Positions 45,395 through 57,074 of a DNA stretch of 64,000 nt are shown here, piece by piece (the stretch's first letter is position 1; every line of letters starts with the position of its first letter). The translations under genes were made by a program, and so were the position numbers. Source of the DNA: Plazaster borealis (lineage: Eukaryota; Echinodermata; Asteroidea; Forcipulatida; Labidiasteridae); assembly GCA_021014325.1 (NCBI GenBank), contig CM037457.1, positions 12,032,538-12,096,537 of the forward strand, given 5' to 3'. Under the pieces are notes generated by a model. It worked only from the letters and a program-made list of their open reading frames with translations, searched no databases and was not told the origin of the DNA.

Positions 45395-46454
45395 AAGATT
45401 AACAATTTTATGGATTTTTCATGGAAAACGCAACGAGACAGCGCCTTTAAATATGGGAAGGCATCATCAACTGAGGGATGATCGACTTCACATTCTTAAT
45501 TCATTTTTGTGGAAAAAAATAATAATTTCACTTGGAATCTCTTCACATTTGATATCATTACCATCTTTTGCCCGAGTGACTCAGATGGGAAGGTAGTATT
45601 AACTGGGCTAGAGACTTGGTCAAGGTTGTCCTTTGATACTAGTGCATGTATGAATTGGGCCGAGCTATGCCCAATTCTGAATTTTGGCCCAATACTGTAT
45701 ACATACCTTGAGATTTTTCTGATGGGAGAAGGCAGGCAGATGGAAGAAGGCAGGTGTGAGAAAGATGCAACAAATGACGTCCGCCTTGGAGGCTCTCACT
45801 CAACTAATCATTAAATGAATTAACGACACACAAGGCCAACCCCAGTGTGTCACGCAAAGTAATGCACTTCAAGGTAAATTGTACAACCAGTCCGTTGCAA
45901 GATTATATGACCTAGTTCCAACATTTCATGAGTAGTTTTCGTATCAGTACTCGGGTAGAAAGCAGGAAGGGTTGGTAGAGTATCGGGTATTTGTGAAGTG
46001 TCCAACCAAGGGGGTGGAGAAGGGGATCATGTGCTCACCTGCACCCCCCCCCTTAATTTAATTAAATGCCTGCTTATAGATATCATACTGGATATGTAGC
46101 CACACAGCCCCTCCCCCCCCCCCCACCACCCAGCATGGTGGTAACATTGCTCCACAGAAGAAGGTTTGGTAAAGGAAATGAACAAAATAAAATATGTTCA
46201 TTTTGCATCCGGAATGAAGAATATTATTTGGTTTTTATCCTTAACCCTTCATGCACTATTTATTTTAGTGATAAATTTATCACATGGACACATTAATTAT
46301 CTACTTGGTTTTTTTTGCAAATGGCAACCCCCCACAAAAACAGGTCACAATAGCACCCTCAAGAGTCCTCCTTCCCATCCTGACAACTGTGTGGCCGTGC
46401 GATCTTTATTTTTGGTTTTACAACTATTTTTTTTAGGGATTTAAACAGGTAGCT
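45395..46454. other. Unassigned spacer with C-rich runs
   Basis: C runs lie near 46045-46053 and 46110-46128. A short GGGAAGGCAGGCAGATGG-type repeat lies at 45725-45755. No gene was recognised. Confidence 0.4.
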
Positions 46455-46495
46455 AGCACTGTATACTCAAGTACTTTCCCGAGTTCTGTGATTTT
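46455..46495 (-). mobile_element. S1 SINE tail fragment
   Basis: GCACTGTATACTCAAGTACT and TCCCGAGTTCTGTGA correspond to the S1 3' end on the minus strand. The tRNA-like head is missing. Confidence 0.55.
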
Positions 46496-46699
46496 TTTTT
46501 TAAATAATAAATCCACCAGCATATCACTATGGCGAAAATGAATAAGTCGGTAAATAGGGTCTTTAGTAACACCACAAAACTGAAACACTATCTGACTATA
46601 AGATCAAAATAGCCACTGGAGAGTAGATTTCTCCCCCTTGCATTGTTACGTCATTCACTTGCTCTAATACAGTGATCACCGGAAGGTTACCATCCCTTT

Positions 46700-46769
46700 T
46701 CCTGTGCTTACAGTAAGTAGTGGTTAGTAAGCATAACATCGGCCGCTAAGCAGATCTATGATTGGCTCC
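46700..46769. mobile_element. GGGCCCAATT-type MITE end fragment
   Basis: The minus strand reads GGAGCCAATCATAGATCTGC followed by TTAGCGGCCG and GCTTACTAACC, a diverged terminus of the family. Confidence 0.45.
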
Positions 46770-46790
46770 TGTTCAACATCTAACACTTAT

Positions 46791-46893
46791 CTAATTTTGG
46801 GTTGAAGAAAGAAAAATTGACTAAAGCGGGATTTGTACCTGTGACCTCAAGATTAACGTGTCGGCGCTCTACCAACTGAGCCATCTAGCCCAT
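46791..46893 (-). mobile_element. tRNA-derived SINE, family S3
   Basis: The minus strand reads GGGCTAGATGGCTCAGTTGG, TAGAGCGCCGACACGTTAAT and a B box degraded to GGTACAAATCC. AAATTGACTAAAGC and TTTTGGGTTG lie beyond it. Confidence 0.7.
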
Positions 46894-48660
46894 TATTTAC
46901 TTATTTCATTTGCATGAAATAAAATATGAAGAACTACAATTAAGTTATCATTAGTTTCCCAGCAGAGATGACTTAAAATTGTATAGGATTATTGAGAAAT
47001 AAATATATATATTTAAAAATACAATAAAATGAACGGGGAAGAAAACTGTCTGGGCTGCAGTTTGAATCGGCCTTGCCCAGCTCACATCAAATCTTATAGC
47101 CTCACACCAGGCTGAGCAAAAAGCACACTATTCAAAACAACCAGAAACCTCATCAAGTCATTGTCAACGCATCAATAATTGCATCTTTTTCAAATGAGTG
47201 CAAATGCAACTTATCTCCCAAAGCAAATCTCTTGTTCTCGTTTCACTGACGTTATAGGATTCTGTTTTTCGCATTTTACATTTAACACATGAAGGATGCA
47301 GCGAGCCTTTGGTGTAATTACAATGAAATTAGACAGGTTTATTCTTTGAGGGTTGAGCGGTCGATTAGTTCCTACACGGAGCGGTGTTTGACATACCTGA
47401 TGGGGATCCATTCCCTTAGGAGCCCCAGATGGTTGATGATTCAATTATGGGCTATTAGGCCTTCTTAACTCATTCTTCACATTCACAATTAACTCCAAAA
47501 AGAAGGATGTTGACGTCGCAGGTATATTTTAAAAGGAAAGTAGGTCTTTTCTTTTTTTTTTCTTTTAAGAGTAAATTCTTTCCTATCCTCTAGTTTTTTT
47601 ACTAAACACACCACACAGCCAGCCTGTGAAAATATAATCAAAGTAGGCACATATTACCGAAAAACAACGACGACAAAATTTGCCTGGGATTCTATGCATG
47701 ACCAAAGGAGGCTTATTCGGATTGACAGTATTTTACAACCGCTTTCAACGGCAAATTTTCCTTGCATCACAATTAGTTTTATCTTATTTTGACCGACGGT
47801 ATGTTGTTTTCTTATACAATGGCCAAATAATAACAACACTGGGGGAAAAATGAACATTTGCTTTACTTGTTTTTCGTCTCGTAAATTTGGTTGACACACG
47901 CCCTCAACGCAGTCAAATATACTGGTGATTTTGTGAGTCAAATGCTAGTATCTTGACTTTGAGAGTATTTTAAATGGAAACAATTCTCTGGAGGATTGGT
48001 TTTGGTACGAACTTTACAATCAGTCAGCTTTCCGGTTGGAACTTAACAATACATTTTGCGTTAATTCCTATTACTGCATTTGACTTTAACTTGTATGTGG
48101 TTCATTGTGCTTTTTTAATTCCAAACAAGATTTCAGGCAGAGTTTTAAGTATTATTCAAGATGTCTTTTTTCTTTGACTTTAAAGCATAATCTTTGTCGC
48201 GTTCCCTGTGTGCATTATGAATAACACTACACCAATTCTCATTATACTAACCAAGGGGTCTGACTATTTAAACCTTCCAGCCTTGGTTTGGATTTGTTTA
48301 TTTGAATGGATGAAAAAACAAGATGTCTGTGTTATTAATCAAAACAGCATTATCAAATAATCTTCTCATTATTTTTATGTATAAAAATCATGAACAGCAA
48401 TTCTTCATCGTTTTAATAAAAAATGACAAACCTGTTCCACAGCCGCTATGAACCAATTGCGAGTCACATTTGATTGATGTTTGGTACAATGTCTCGCCTA
48501 ATCACAAGCGAATGCTCAATTTAAATTCATCAGACCAAATCCAAATCCATTGGACACATGATTCGGGACAAGCTTTTGCAAAGTTACAAATAACAAGAGA
48601 ATACAAACACTCATGATGTCCATAACATGTGTAGTACAAGGATACCATAGTCTTTGCTGA
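46894..48660. other. Mostly unique spacer
   Basis: 47200-47960 looks non-repetitive and moderately GC-rich in places (CGAGCCTTTGGTGTAATTAC, GAGCGGTCGATTAG). Minus-strand frames at 47211-47444 and 47654-47941 have no recognisable domain. Confidence 0.35.
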
Positions 48661-48664
48661 AATG

Positions 48665-50178
48665 GAGGTTCCGTCTTGTGTACCAGAGCCCAAAGCAGTG
48701 GGTTCCGGCTAGGGTACAAGAGCCCAGAGCAGTGGGTTTCGGCTAGGGTACAAGAGCCCAGAGCAGTGGGTTACGGCTAGGGTACAAGAGCCCAGAGCAT
48801 TGGGTTCCAGCTAGGGTACAAGAGCCCAGAGCAGTGGGTTACGGCTAGGGTACAAGAGCCCAGAGCAGTGGGTTCTGGCTAGGGTACAAGAGCCCAGAGC
48901 AGTGGGTTTCGGCTTGGGTACAAGAGCCCAGAGCAGTGGGTTTCGGCTAGGGTACAAGAGCCCAGAGCAGTGGGTTTCGGCTAGGATACAAGAGCCCAGA
49001 GCAGTGGGTTTCGGCTAGGATACAAGAGCCCAGAGCATTGGGTTCCAGCTAGGGTACAAGAGCCCAGAGCAGTGGGTTACGGCTAGGGTACAAGAGCCCA
49101 AGCAGTAGGTACTGGCTTGGGCACTAGAGCCCAAGCAGTGGGTTCCGGCTAGGGTACAAGAACCCAGAGCAGTGGGTTTCGGCTAGGATACAAGAGCCCA
49201 GAGCAGTGGGTTCTGGCTAGGGTACAAGAGCCCAGAGCAGTGGGTTTCGGCTTGGGTACAAGAGCCCAGAGCAGTGCGTTTCAGCTAGGATACAAGAGCC
49301 CAGAGCATTGGGTTCCGGCTAGGGTACAAGAGCCCAGAGCAGTGGGTTACGGCTAGGGTACAAGAGCCCAAGCAGTGGGTACCGGCTAGGGTACAAGAGA
49401 ACAGAGCAGTGGGTTTCGGCTAGGATACAAGAGCCCAGAGCAGTGGGTTCCAGCTAGGGTACAAGAGCCCAGAGCAGTGGGTTCCGGCTAGGGTACAAGA
49501 GCCCAAGCAGTGGGTTTCGGCTAGGGTACAAGAGCCCAGAGCAGTGCGTTTCGGCTAGGATACAAGAGCCCAGAGCATTGGGTTCCGGCTAGGGTACAAG
49601 AGCCCAGAGCAGTGGGTTACGGCTAGGGTACAAGAGCCCAAGCAGTGGGTACCGGCTAGGGTACAAGAGCCCAGAGCAGTGGGTTTCGGCTAGGATACAA
49701 GAGCCCAGAGCAGTGGGTTCCAGCTAGGGTACAAGAGCCCAGAGCAGTGGGTTCCAGCTAGGGTACAAGAGCCCAAGCAGTGGGTACCGGCTAGGGTACA
49801 AGAGCCCAGAGCAGTGGGTTTCGGCTAGGATACAAGAGCCCAGAGCATTGGGTTCCGGCTAGGGTACAAGAGCCCAGAGCAGTGGGTTACGGCTAGGGTA
49901 CAAGAGCCCAGAGCAGTGGGTTTGGCTAGGGTACAAGAGCCCAGAGCAGTGGGTTCCGGCTAGGGTACAAGAGCCCAGAGCAGTGGGTTCCGGCTAGGGT
50001 ACAAGAGCCCAAGCAGTGGGTACCGGCTCGGGTACAAGAGCCCAGAGCACTGGGTTTCGGCTAGGGTACAAGAGCCCAGAGCAGTGGGTTCGGCTAGGGT
50101 AGAAGAGCCCAGAGCAGTGGGATCCGGCTGGGGTACAAGAGCCCAAGCAGTGGGTACCGGCTTGGGTATCAGGGTGCA
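48665..50178 (+). repeat. 34-bp minisatellite (array A), ~44 units
   Basis: The unit is GGGTTCCGGCTAGGGTACAA plus GAGCCCAGAGCAGT. Variants differ at the TTCC/TTTC/TTAC and GCTAGG/GCTTGG positions. A marker variant, GCATTGGG, falls at about 48797, 49035, 49303, 49575 and 49845. The last three intervals are about 270 bp, and the unit order between them is nearly the same, an eight-unit higher-order repeat. One unit at about 49105-49140 (GGCTTGGGCACTAGAGCCCA) is of the array B type. The minus-strand frames through it (LYPSRNPLLWALVP-like) are artefacts. Confidence 0.95.
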
Positions 50179-50650
50179 ACCCCCCCCCCCAAAATCAACT
50201 CCCATAACATACAGTGCAAAATGCTAAATATTCAAAAATACACGAACAATTCTTAGAAGTCTCACAGCTTTTTACAGTAAAGGGAAATTTTGAATTTTTA
50301 TTTTCCGCTCAATTTTATATGGGGAGTCCCTGGGCCCGTCAAGTTATTCCTCCTCCAAATAAAAACACCCTGACACCAGTGTAATTTTCTAAACGTCCGA
50401 GCATCAATCCTACAAAAATGTCCCTACACCTGTCAGCAAAAAGGACCTTTTTTTATTTAGGGCCTATCTCATCCAAAATACATCCAGTTGGAAGTCAACA
50501 ACCCCCAGGTAACAATTGGGCAAATTTATTACACTTAAACCCTTTTTTGGGACTCTAAAATATGTCTAATATAGAACATTTTGAGGGTCTACAAAAACTA
50601 AATGAGCTCGACGCTCTGTTTTCTCCTTATTTAGTGGGGTGCACCCATCA
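50179..50650. other. Unique spacer between two related minisatellites
   Basis: It starts with a C run (50171-50181) and is otherwise single-copy in the window. It separates arrays A and B. Confidence 0.5.
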
Positions 50651-51493
50651 AAGCCAAAGCAGTGGATACAGCTTGGGCACTAGAGCCCAAGCAGTGGATA
50701 CAGCTTGGGACTAGAGCCCAAGCAGTGGATACAGCTTGGGCACTAGAGCCCAAGCAGTGGATACCAGCTTGGGACTAGAGCCCAAGCAGTGGATACAGCT
50801 TGGGCACTAGAGCCCAAGCAGTGGATACAGCTTGGGCACTAGAGCCCAAGCAGTGGATACCAGCTTGGGACTAGAGCCCAAGCAGTGGATACAGCTTGGG
50901 CACTAGAGCCCAAGCAGTGGATACAGCTTGGGCACTAGAGCCCAAGCAGTGGATACAGCTTGGGACTAGAGCCCAAGCAGTGGATACAGCTTGGGCACTA
51001 GAGCCCAAGCTGTGGATACAGCTTGGGCATTAGAGCCCAAGCAGTGGATACCAGCTTGGGCACTAGAGCCCAAGCAGTGGATACCAGCTTGGGCACTAGA
51101 GCCCAAGCAGTGGATACAGCTTGGGCACTAGAGCCCAAGCAGTGGATACCAGCTTGAGCACTAGAGCCCAAGCAGTGGATACAGCTTGGGCACTAGAGCC
51201 CAAGCAGTGGATACCAGCTTGGGCACTAGAGCCCAAGCAGTGGATACCAGCTTGGGACTAGAGCCCAAGCAGTGGATACAGCTTGGGCACTAGAGCCCAA
51301 GCAGTGGATACCAGCTTGGGACTAGAGCCCAAGCAGTGGATACAGCTTGGGCACTAGAACCCAAGCTGTTGATACAGCTTGGGCACTAGAGCTCAAGCAG
51401 TGGATACCAGCTTGGGCACTAGAGCCCAAGCAGTGGATACCAGCTTGGGCACTAGAGCTCAAGCAGTGGATACAGCTTGGGCACTAGAACCAA
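50651..51493 (+). repeat. 31-33-bp hairpin minisatellite (array B), ~26 units
   Basis: The unit is CAGCTTGGGCACTAGAGCCC plus AAGCAGTGGATA. GCTTGGGC and GCCCAAGC form an 8-bp perfect stem around ACTAGA in nearly every unit. Indels of one base (GGGCACTAG or GGGACTAG, CAGC or CCAGC) explain the varying period. The shared GAGCCCA and GCAGTGG words link it to array A. Confidence 0.95.
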
Positions 51494-52341
51494 AGTGTGA
51501 ACAAAATTACAAGTCTCTAATCATCAGCCACTAGGGACTGCATACACTCAGAATACTTGTTTCACAACTTACACATAAGTGTGTCTTTCATGTTGCCTTT
51601 CAACGAAGACTAAAAACCCATTAAAAATGACATTTTCTGTGTTAAGAATGGCTTCTAAATCAAGACAAAAGGGGAATTTAGGTTTTGTTACATAAAAATG
51701 GAAGGGCAAATAAAGGATTGTTGAAAGTCATTCCATTTTGGGAAAAAGGACACCCTTTTTTTTTTCCTTTTTTTTTAAAGTGGCCCCCAAACTAATTGTT
51801 CCAAAAAATTTTATTATTTTTTTTTCTCCTGAATTTTTTATGAGAGAATTACAAAAAACAAAAAACCCCATAAGGACTCAAAAATGGTAGCGAGCAGGGA
51901 TGCTTTCACTTGTTTATTTGGCCTACATTTAAAATCACATCCAATGTATGCATGCCATGGCACTCAAACTCGCAAAAATAATATGAGCATGCATGATGAA
52001 ATGACTTCAATGTAAACTTAGACCAACACGAATAACCTTGGCTTTACAATGGAAGAAAAGCCTTCGGTCTTTAAAACCCCGGATCCATACCCGACAAGTT
52101 CTAACTCCCGATCAATATTAATGCAAATTTGCATCAATCTATATGACATAAAAAGTAGCAAAATGGCCGCATTAAAAATTATGCCAAGGTCTATGGTTGT
52201 AGAGTATCACCAGGTTTTTAATCCTATAATTGTCTTTGTGAAAAATAAAATATCCATTTTATATGAGGAGAGCTTAATGGGACTCAGTTTTTCAAAATTA
52301 ATATCACGGTAATATTCATGATAATAAAAACAGTGAGTATC
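51494..52341. other. AT-rich spacer
   Basis: Poly-T tracts lie around 51760-51830. The 87-codon frame at 52049-52312 carries no recognised motif. Confidence 0.4.
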
Positions 52342-52656
52342 CAGGGTTCTCCCCAGGTTTTTTTTTCTCAAAACTGTGGGGAATTCTGGACCAACATTTT
52401 GTGATGTTTGGCCGATGCACGCTGAATTAAAACAAGGTCTTCGGAATGTTTGTTAGGTGTTTTTCTTGGTTTTAAAAGCCCTACTGTGCAATCTGAAACA
52501 TTCTATGTGTTTTTTTCTTAATGTTTTTTTGTGAAATTATAAAAAATAAATACTATTATTTGTATTTGTTTGCATATCGGCCAAAATTTGCGCTTATCGG
52601 CACGCAAATCGCACGTATCAGCCCAATACGCTACGTTGTGCATTGGGAGAACCCTG
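52342..52656 (+). mobile_element. CAGGGTTCTCCCC-type MITE, complete
   Basis: Left CAGGGTTCTCCCCAGG; right CATTGGGAGAACCCTG. The interior has TTTTAAAAGCCCTACTGTGC and TATCGGCCAAAATTTGCGC. The flanks are GTATC (52337-52341) and GTATT (52657-52661), a 5-bp duplication with one change, in agreement with 35820-36036. Confidence 0.85.
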
Positions 52657-52810
52657 GTATTATTCATAGGACTATATATAACCAGGAGAATTCTAAAACT
52701 AGTTTGGGTAAAACACAAGTAATATTCCTATCCCCGATGCAAATTTAACATCACTGCAGTACCTGCTACAAATATATAGGATTCACACTGCCACTAGCTA
52801 TCGGGCAAGC

Positions 52811-52963
52811 TCGATGGTCTAGTGGTCAGACATCTGCTCTAGAATGGCAAAAGATCATAGGGTTTGAATCACACCCGAGTAATATGCCTGTAGATTTGTA
52901 ATTATTTTTTTTTCACAGTACTTGGGGAAAGTATCGAGTATACAGTGCTTATAATGCCAGTGT
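52811..52963 (+). mobile_element. tRNA-derived SINE, family S1
   Basis: GCTCGATGGTCTAGTGG and CTGCTCTAGAATGGCAAAAG lead to the B-box remnant GGTTTGAATCACACC. The hairpin tail and GAGTATACAGTGCTTA end follow. It is the plus-strand counterpart of 482-617. Confidence 0.8.
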
Positions 52964-53190
52964 ATGGGTAAAACACAAATAATTCAGTCAGTACGACTCA
53001 TTTGTTAGCCCCTTCTAAGGACGCACACGTGGCCATTCTACTGCGCAGTGTTTTCAAGCAGGTATGGCAAAATGATATCACCCGGCAATTGCAGCTATGG
53101 CAACATTTTATTATTTAGATTGACCAACAAAAAAGTAGTCGATGATCATTGCGTGACACCATTTTGCCTCATAAGCACTACTCATAATAT

Positions 53191-53465
53191 CATCTTGCCG
53201 TAAACGCATGTCACGTGGTATTGATAACGTCGTGTCCAGTAGCAAGATACATAGTACAGTCACACTTAGCGTTTCTATAGTATCACTACACTTTACATTA
53301 AATATTAGTGATACGAGATAACATTTTGCTATTCACACGTGTCACAGGGTATCGATACAGCGATTCCACTAGCAGGGCATATAGTGCAGTCAAACTCAGA
53401 GCGTTCTCCAGGTTCTATGTCTACATTATCACAACACTTTACATTAAACAAATTAGAGACCAGGC
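53191..53465 (+). repeat. Diverged ~131-bp tandem duplication
   Basis: CATCTTGCCGTAAACGCATG (53191) and CATTTTGCTATTCACACGTG (53322) start two units sharing GTCAC, GGTATYGATA, CTAGCAG/GTAGCAAG, TAGTRCAGTCA and ACACTTTACATTAAA in the same order. Confidence 0.7.
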
Positions 53466-53574
53466 AACCCCTCTGTCTCCTGAAAAAAAAGTAACAAGTA
53501 AATAACTAAACTAAATTAATTTGAATACAACAAAGTTCCTGCAAACATTACAAAACAAGCAGAGTGTATGTGTC

Positions 53575-53680
53575 AGTGCAAGGGGGAGGTAGTGGTACCC
53601 TCCTAATGGGGGGGTGGGAGGTACCCTCCTGATTCAGGGGGAGGTTACCTCCTGATCCAGTGGGGGGGGGGGCACTGCAA
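53575..53680 (+). repeat. G-rich short repeat
   Basis: Irregular repetition of GGGGGAGGT...TACCCTCCTGAT with several runs of four or more G. Could form a G-quadruplex on the plus strand. Confidence 0.6.
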
Positions 53681-54657
53681 ACATATTCTTTTGAAAAGAC
53701 ATTTGCAACACAGACATAATGGGATATAATCGAATATAAACAACCAAAAAAATCATGAAATCTTCCCCTAATGTTTGGTGGATTTGTAGACAATGTTCAG
53801 TGCATGTTTTGGTTTTATATGTTAACATTTTGCAATGTAACTTGCCTCTAGTATTGTACTTATTCAGATTGTTTCTTAAATTAAAGATCATTATACTTCT
53901 TCTAACTTGTTTCCTCCTTTTCTTCCCCCCCTTTCTTTATCATACTTTCATCATTTTTCATCATTTTGTAAATTGTTGGACTTCCTAGATTCCATTTCAC
54001 ATGTTCAGCTATTTCTCATTTGTTTTGGGTTTTTTTGGGGGTTGCTTGTTTGTTTGATTGTTTTTAACTTCTTCCGGATTTCAACCTTTGGTTGCTATGG
54101 ATGAAGTCTATGGAACAAAACCACATACGATAAAATATGCATGGTACAAGTATGAACTTTAGCCATATTTATTTCACATCTGTTGTTCTCAAATTGAATG
54201 ACCCATTTCTATAATGGACACCTGGTGAGATAAAAACCCACTGCAAAGAGCTTTTTTACGAGCTAATTTACACACCTTGCTTTAATGTATACATCCTTAA
54301 AATGCACTTCTGCTGTGCTTCCCTACACTGTAGCTATATCTATGCTTACAAATGCAGCCATGGGTTTCTGTTATAGATCGTGCAAGTCTTGCATGTATCG
54401 AAAACAAGACAACTTGAACGAAGACTATATTTTTCTATGAAATCTAATTTTTTGTTTAAATTCTATTTGTTCTTGACAATAAAAATACATATAGCAATTT
54501 GTTATAAACACAATTTCAACTTTTATATAATACAAATCATTTGTTAAACTAACATTGAAACAAAATTGAAACTTGGGATGAGGTTGCTTATTGTTTTAGG
54601 TCTAATGATAACATGAAGGATAACAAGGATGGATTTCTGGGGTGTGTTTTTAAGCTT
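53681..54657. other. AT-rich spacer with one MITE end
   Basis: TTATAGATCGTGCAAGTCTT at 54373-54392 resembles the left terminus of 13827-13959. The rest was not recognised. Confidence 0.4.
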
Positions 54658-55032
54658 TTAAAGGCACTATACACGTTTGGTAATTACTCAAAATATATAT
54701 TAACATAAAAACTTACTTGGTAACAAGCAACGGAGAGCTGTTGATAGTATAAAACATTGTAGGAAACGACTCCTTCTGAAGTGACGTACTTTTTGAGAAA
54801 GAGGTAATTTCTCACTGAAATAATAAAAACTTCTTGCAAGAAGTTTTTATTCCTATCTGAAAGCACACAAATTCGTACAACAAGGGTGTTTTTTCTTTCA
54901 TAATTTTCTTGCAACTTCGATGACCAATTGAGCCCAAATTTTCACAGGTTTGTTATTTTTATGCATATGTTGGGATACACCAAGTGAGAACACTGGACTT
55001 TGACAATTTCCAAACGTGTTCAGTGCCTTTAA
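54658..55032. mobile_element. TTAA MITE, subfamily A1, complete
   Basis: TTAAAGGCACTATACACGTT on the left; AACGTGTTCAGTGCCTTTAA on the right. The identical 12-bp flank TTAAGCTTTTAA is at 54650-54661 and 55029-55040, longer than the TTAA seen at other copies. Confidence 0.9.
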
Positions 55033-55901
55033 GCTTTTAAGAGACGTTACAGCATTCAACTTCAGTTCAGTGAAGTTGTGGACCAGTATTTGTAGTGTTC
55101 AGATATTTGACTACCATGGGAAAAGCATTGGATTTTACTTCCTTTCATCGCAGCCCTCAAACATGTATACAAGCCTGATGCTTCACGGAGGCAATGGAGG
55201 TCTAACTCATAAATGGCTTATTGGTTGTAAGGTGTGCTTATTGGAAAAAAACAGTAGGACGGTTCTTGTCCCATAAACCAGTGGCGTATCATACCTTGAA
55301 GTTATAAATATCCCCGCAATTACCTTTTTTTATCATCATCACTTTGTGAATTGATGATCCCCGCTGTTTTTCTAAGTATCTCCCACTCATCATTCGGGTA
55401 TTTGTTCTCCAGAGTGACATTAATGGGACATTGAGCACACAGACTGATGAACATCCCAACAGGAGCTTTCTGAGATTACAACCACGTTCCTCAAACATTC
55501 AATGAACAAGTTTTTGTACAGGTTATTCCCCCCCACCCAAACATACCACATGAACTCATGCAATGCAATATTTCACCCACACAAGAAGTTGTAAAAACAG
55601 TGATTGTTGTAGGTAAAAATTCATAAACTGGGACAAAAGTATTAAATATTATATTTTTCTGAGAGTTTTTCACTTCTTCAAACTTTGATTTAAACAAAAA
55701 TTCATCCTATGACTATTGAAAAGTTGATGCACATGTCAATCCAGCCTTAAATCTGCAAATTGTTGAACTATAGTAATACTAATAGATGTATAAAAGTAAC
55801 AAAACCACACAGGCTCGACTAAAAAAAGGTTCAATATTTGATTTATTTTCACCAGTGATGTCCTTGTAACAACTCTTACAAAAAATCACCTCCCCCTTGA
55901 C
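55033..55901. other. Unassigned spacer
   Basis: The 86-codon frame at 55016-55276 begins inside the MITE and has no recognisable domain. Nothing else was found. Confidence 0.4.
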
Positions 55902-56261
55902 TTAAAGGCTCTGTACACTATTGGTAAGATCGAAAAACACAAATGTTCACAGATTCACACATAACTTACATGATTTAAAGTAAGTAGGCCTAATGGTAGA
56001 AAGGGTTCCTTAAAATATTTCTGCCTAAAATGCTATCGTTTCTGAGAAATTAGTAAAACAATAGTTTTTATCACACGCGATAAAAACTTAGATGTTTGAA
56101 AAAACAGAAAACACATAAGGTCTCTTTTCACTATTTTCTCGTGACCTCAATGACCAATTGAGCTCAAACTTTCACAGGTTTGTTTGTTCATGCATATGTT
56201 GAATCACAAAAAATGTGGACACGGATTTTGAGCCGTTACTAAAAGTGTACAATACCTTTAA
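55902..56261. mobile_element. TTAA MITE, subfamily C, complete (inverted copy)
   Basis: TTAAAGGCTCTGTACACTAT and AAAGTGTACAATACCTTTAA bound it. The interior is the complement of 37592-37934, including GTTTTTATCACACGCGATAA. Confidence 0.9.
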
Positions 56262-56264
56262 GAG

Positions 56265-56545
56265 AGGATTTCCAGGCAAATTCCCGGGAAAACTTAGTTG
56301 GCCTTTTCACACTTGATTTGCTTACCCTGGCAAATTCCCAGGGAAGGGCTTACCCCTGCAAGGGAGTAGGGTTTTAAAAAAGATGTTCTTGGAGGTTAGT
56401 AAGAGGGTTTCATTTTTCCAAGGAGTGGATGCACAGAGTGACTAAAAGGAACATGGGATGGCAGAGGGGTTAAAATTCTCCAGGATTTTCTTGAGGTTTT
56501 ATTTCTTGGGAATTGGCTAAGAAAAGGGCTAATAGAAAGTCTGAA
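56265..56545. repeat. CCCCAGG-rich dispersed repeat
   Basis: TTTCCAGGCAAATTCCCGGG, CCTTTTCACACTTGATTTGC and AAATTCCCAGGGAAGGGC resemble 38886-39130. Adjacent to a TTAA MITE. Confidence 0.4.
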
Positions 56546-57070
56546 AGCAATTCGTAAAACACATTACAAGGAAATTACACACTGTGATTGATGCGTGGAG
56601 TTGCACCAAACGAGACAAAATTCTTGGCATTTCTAGTTATTTATCCTCAAGTAATTTCCTCACTATTTTTTACTCTTACTCCCCCCCCCCCAAAAAAAAG
56701 AATGATGGAAAATAAATGAACGACCATTGATTTAAGAACTGATGGGAAATGACTTAAGCAGTGTTCAGTGTGTGATAGAATCAAATTTCAATAACTAAAT
56801 TATTAAAACCAAAATTGGCTTGGTGTTCATTACCTATTACTGCTCGAGTCAAACCTGATATTTTAAAGACGTCAAGCTCCAACATTTAAGACAAACGGGT
56901 TAACACCTGCTCTCTATTAAATTGAGACAGCACTACAGTATTGGATGACCGTCAAAACTAAAATTCATAAACTGACACTAGAACCTTGACATTTCATTTG
57001 TTTATCCCAATCATGACCTCATTTCAACTGTTTTAATTCTTTGGTTGACACCCCCCCCCTTCAAAATAGC
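56546..57070. other. Unassigned spacer
   Basis: A C10-A8 junction lies at 56681-56699 and a C9 run near 57050. Nothing else recognised. Confidence 0.4.
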
Positions 57071-57074
57071 GGAA

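Noticed and set aside
48665..51493. CRISPR or centromeric satellite
   Set aside because: No spacers; the unit is only 32-34 bp and the total is under 3 kb, so minisatellite is the simpler call.
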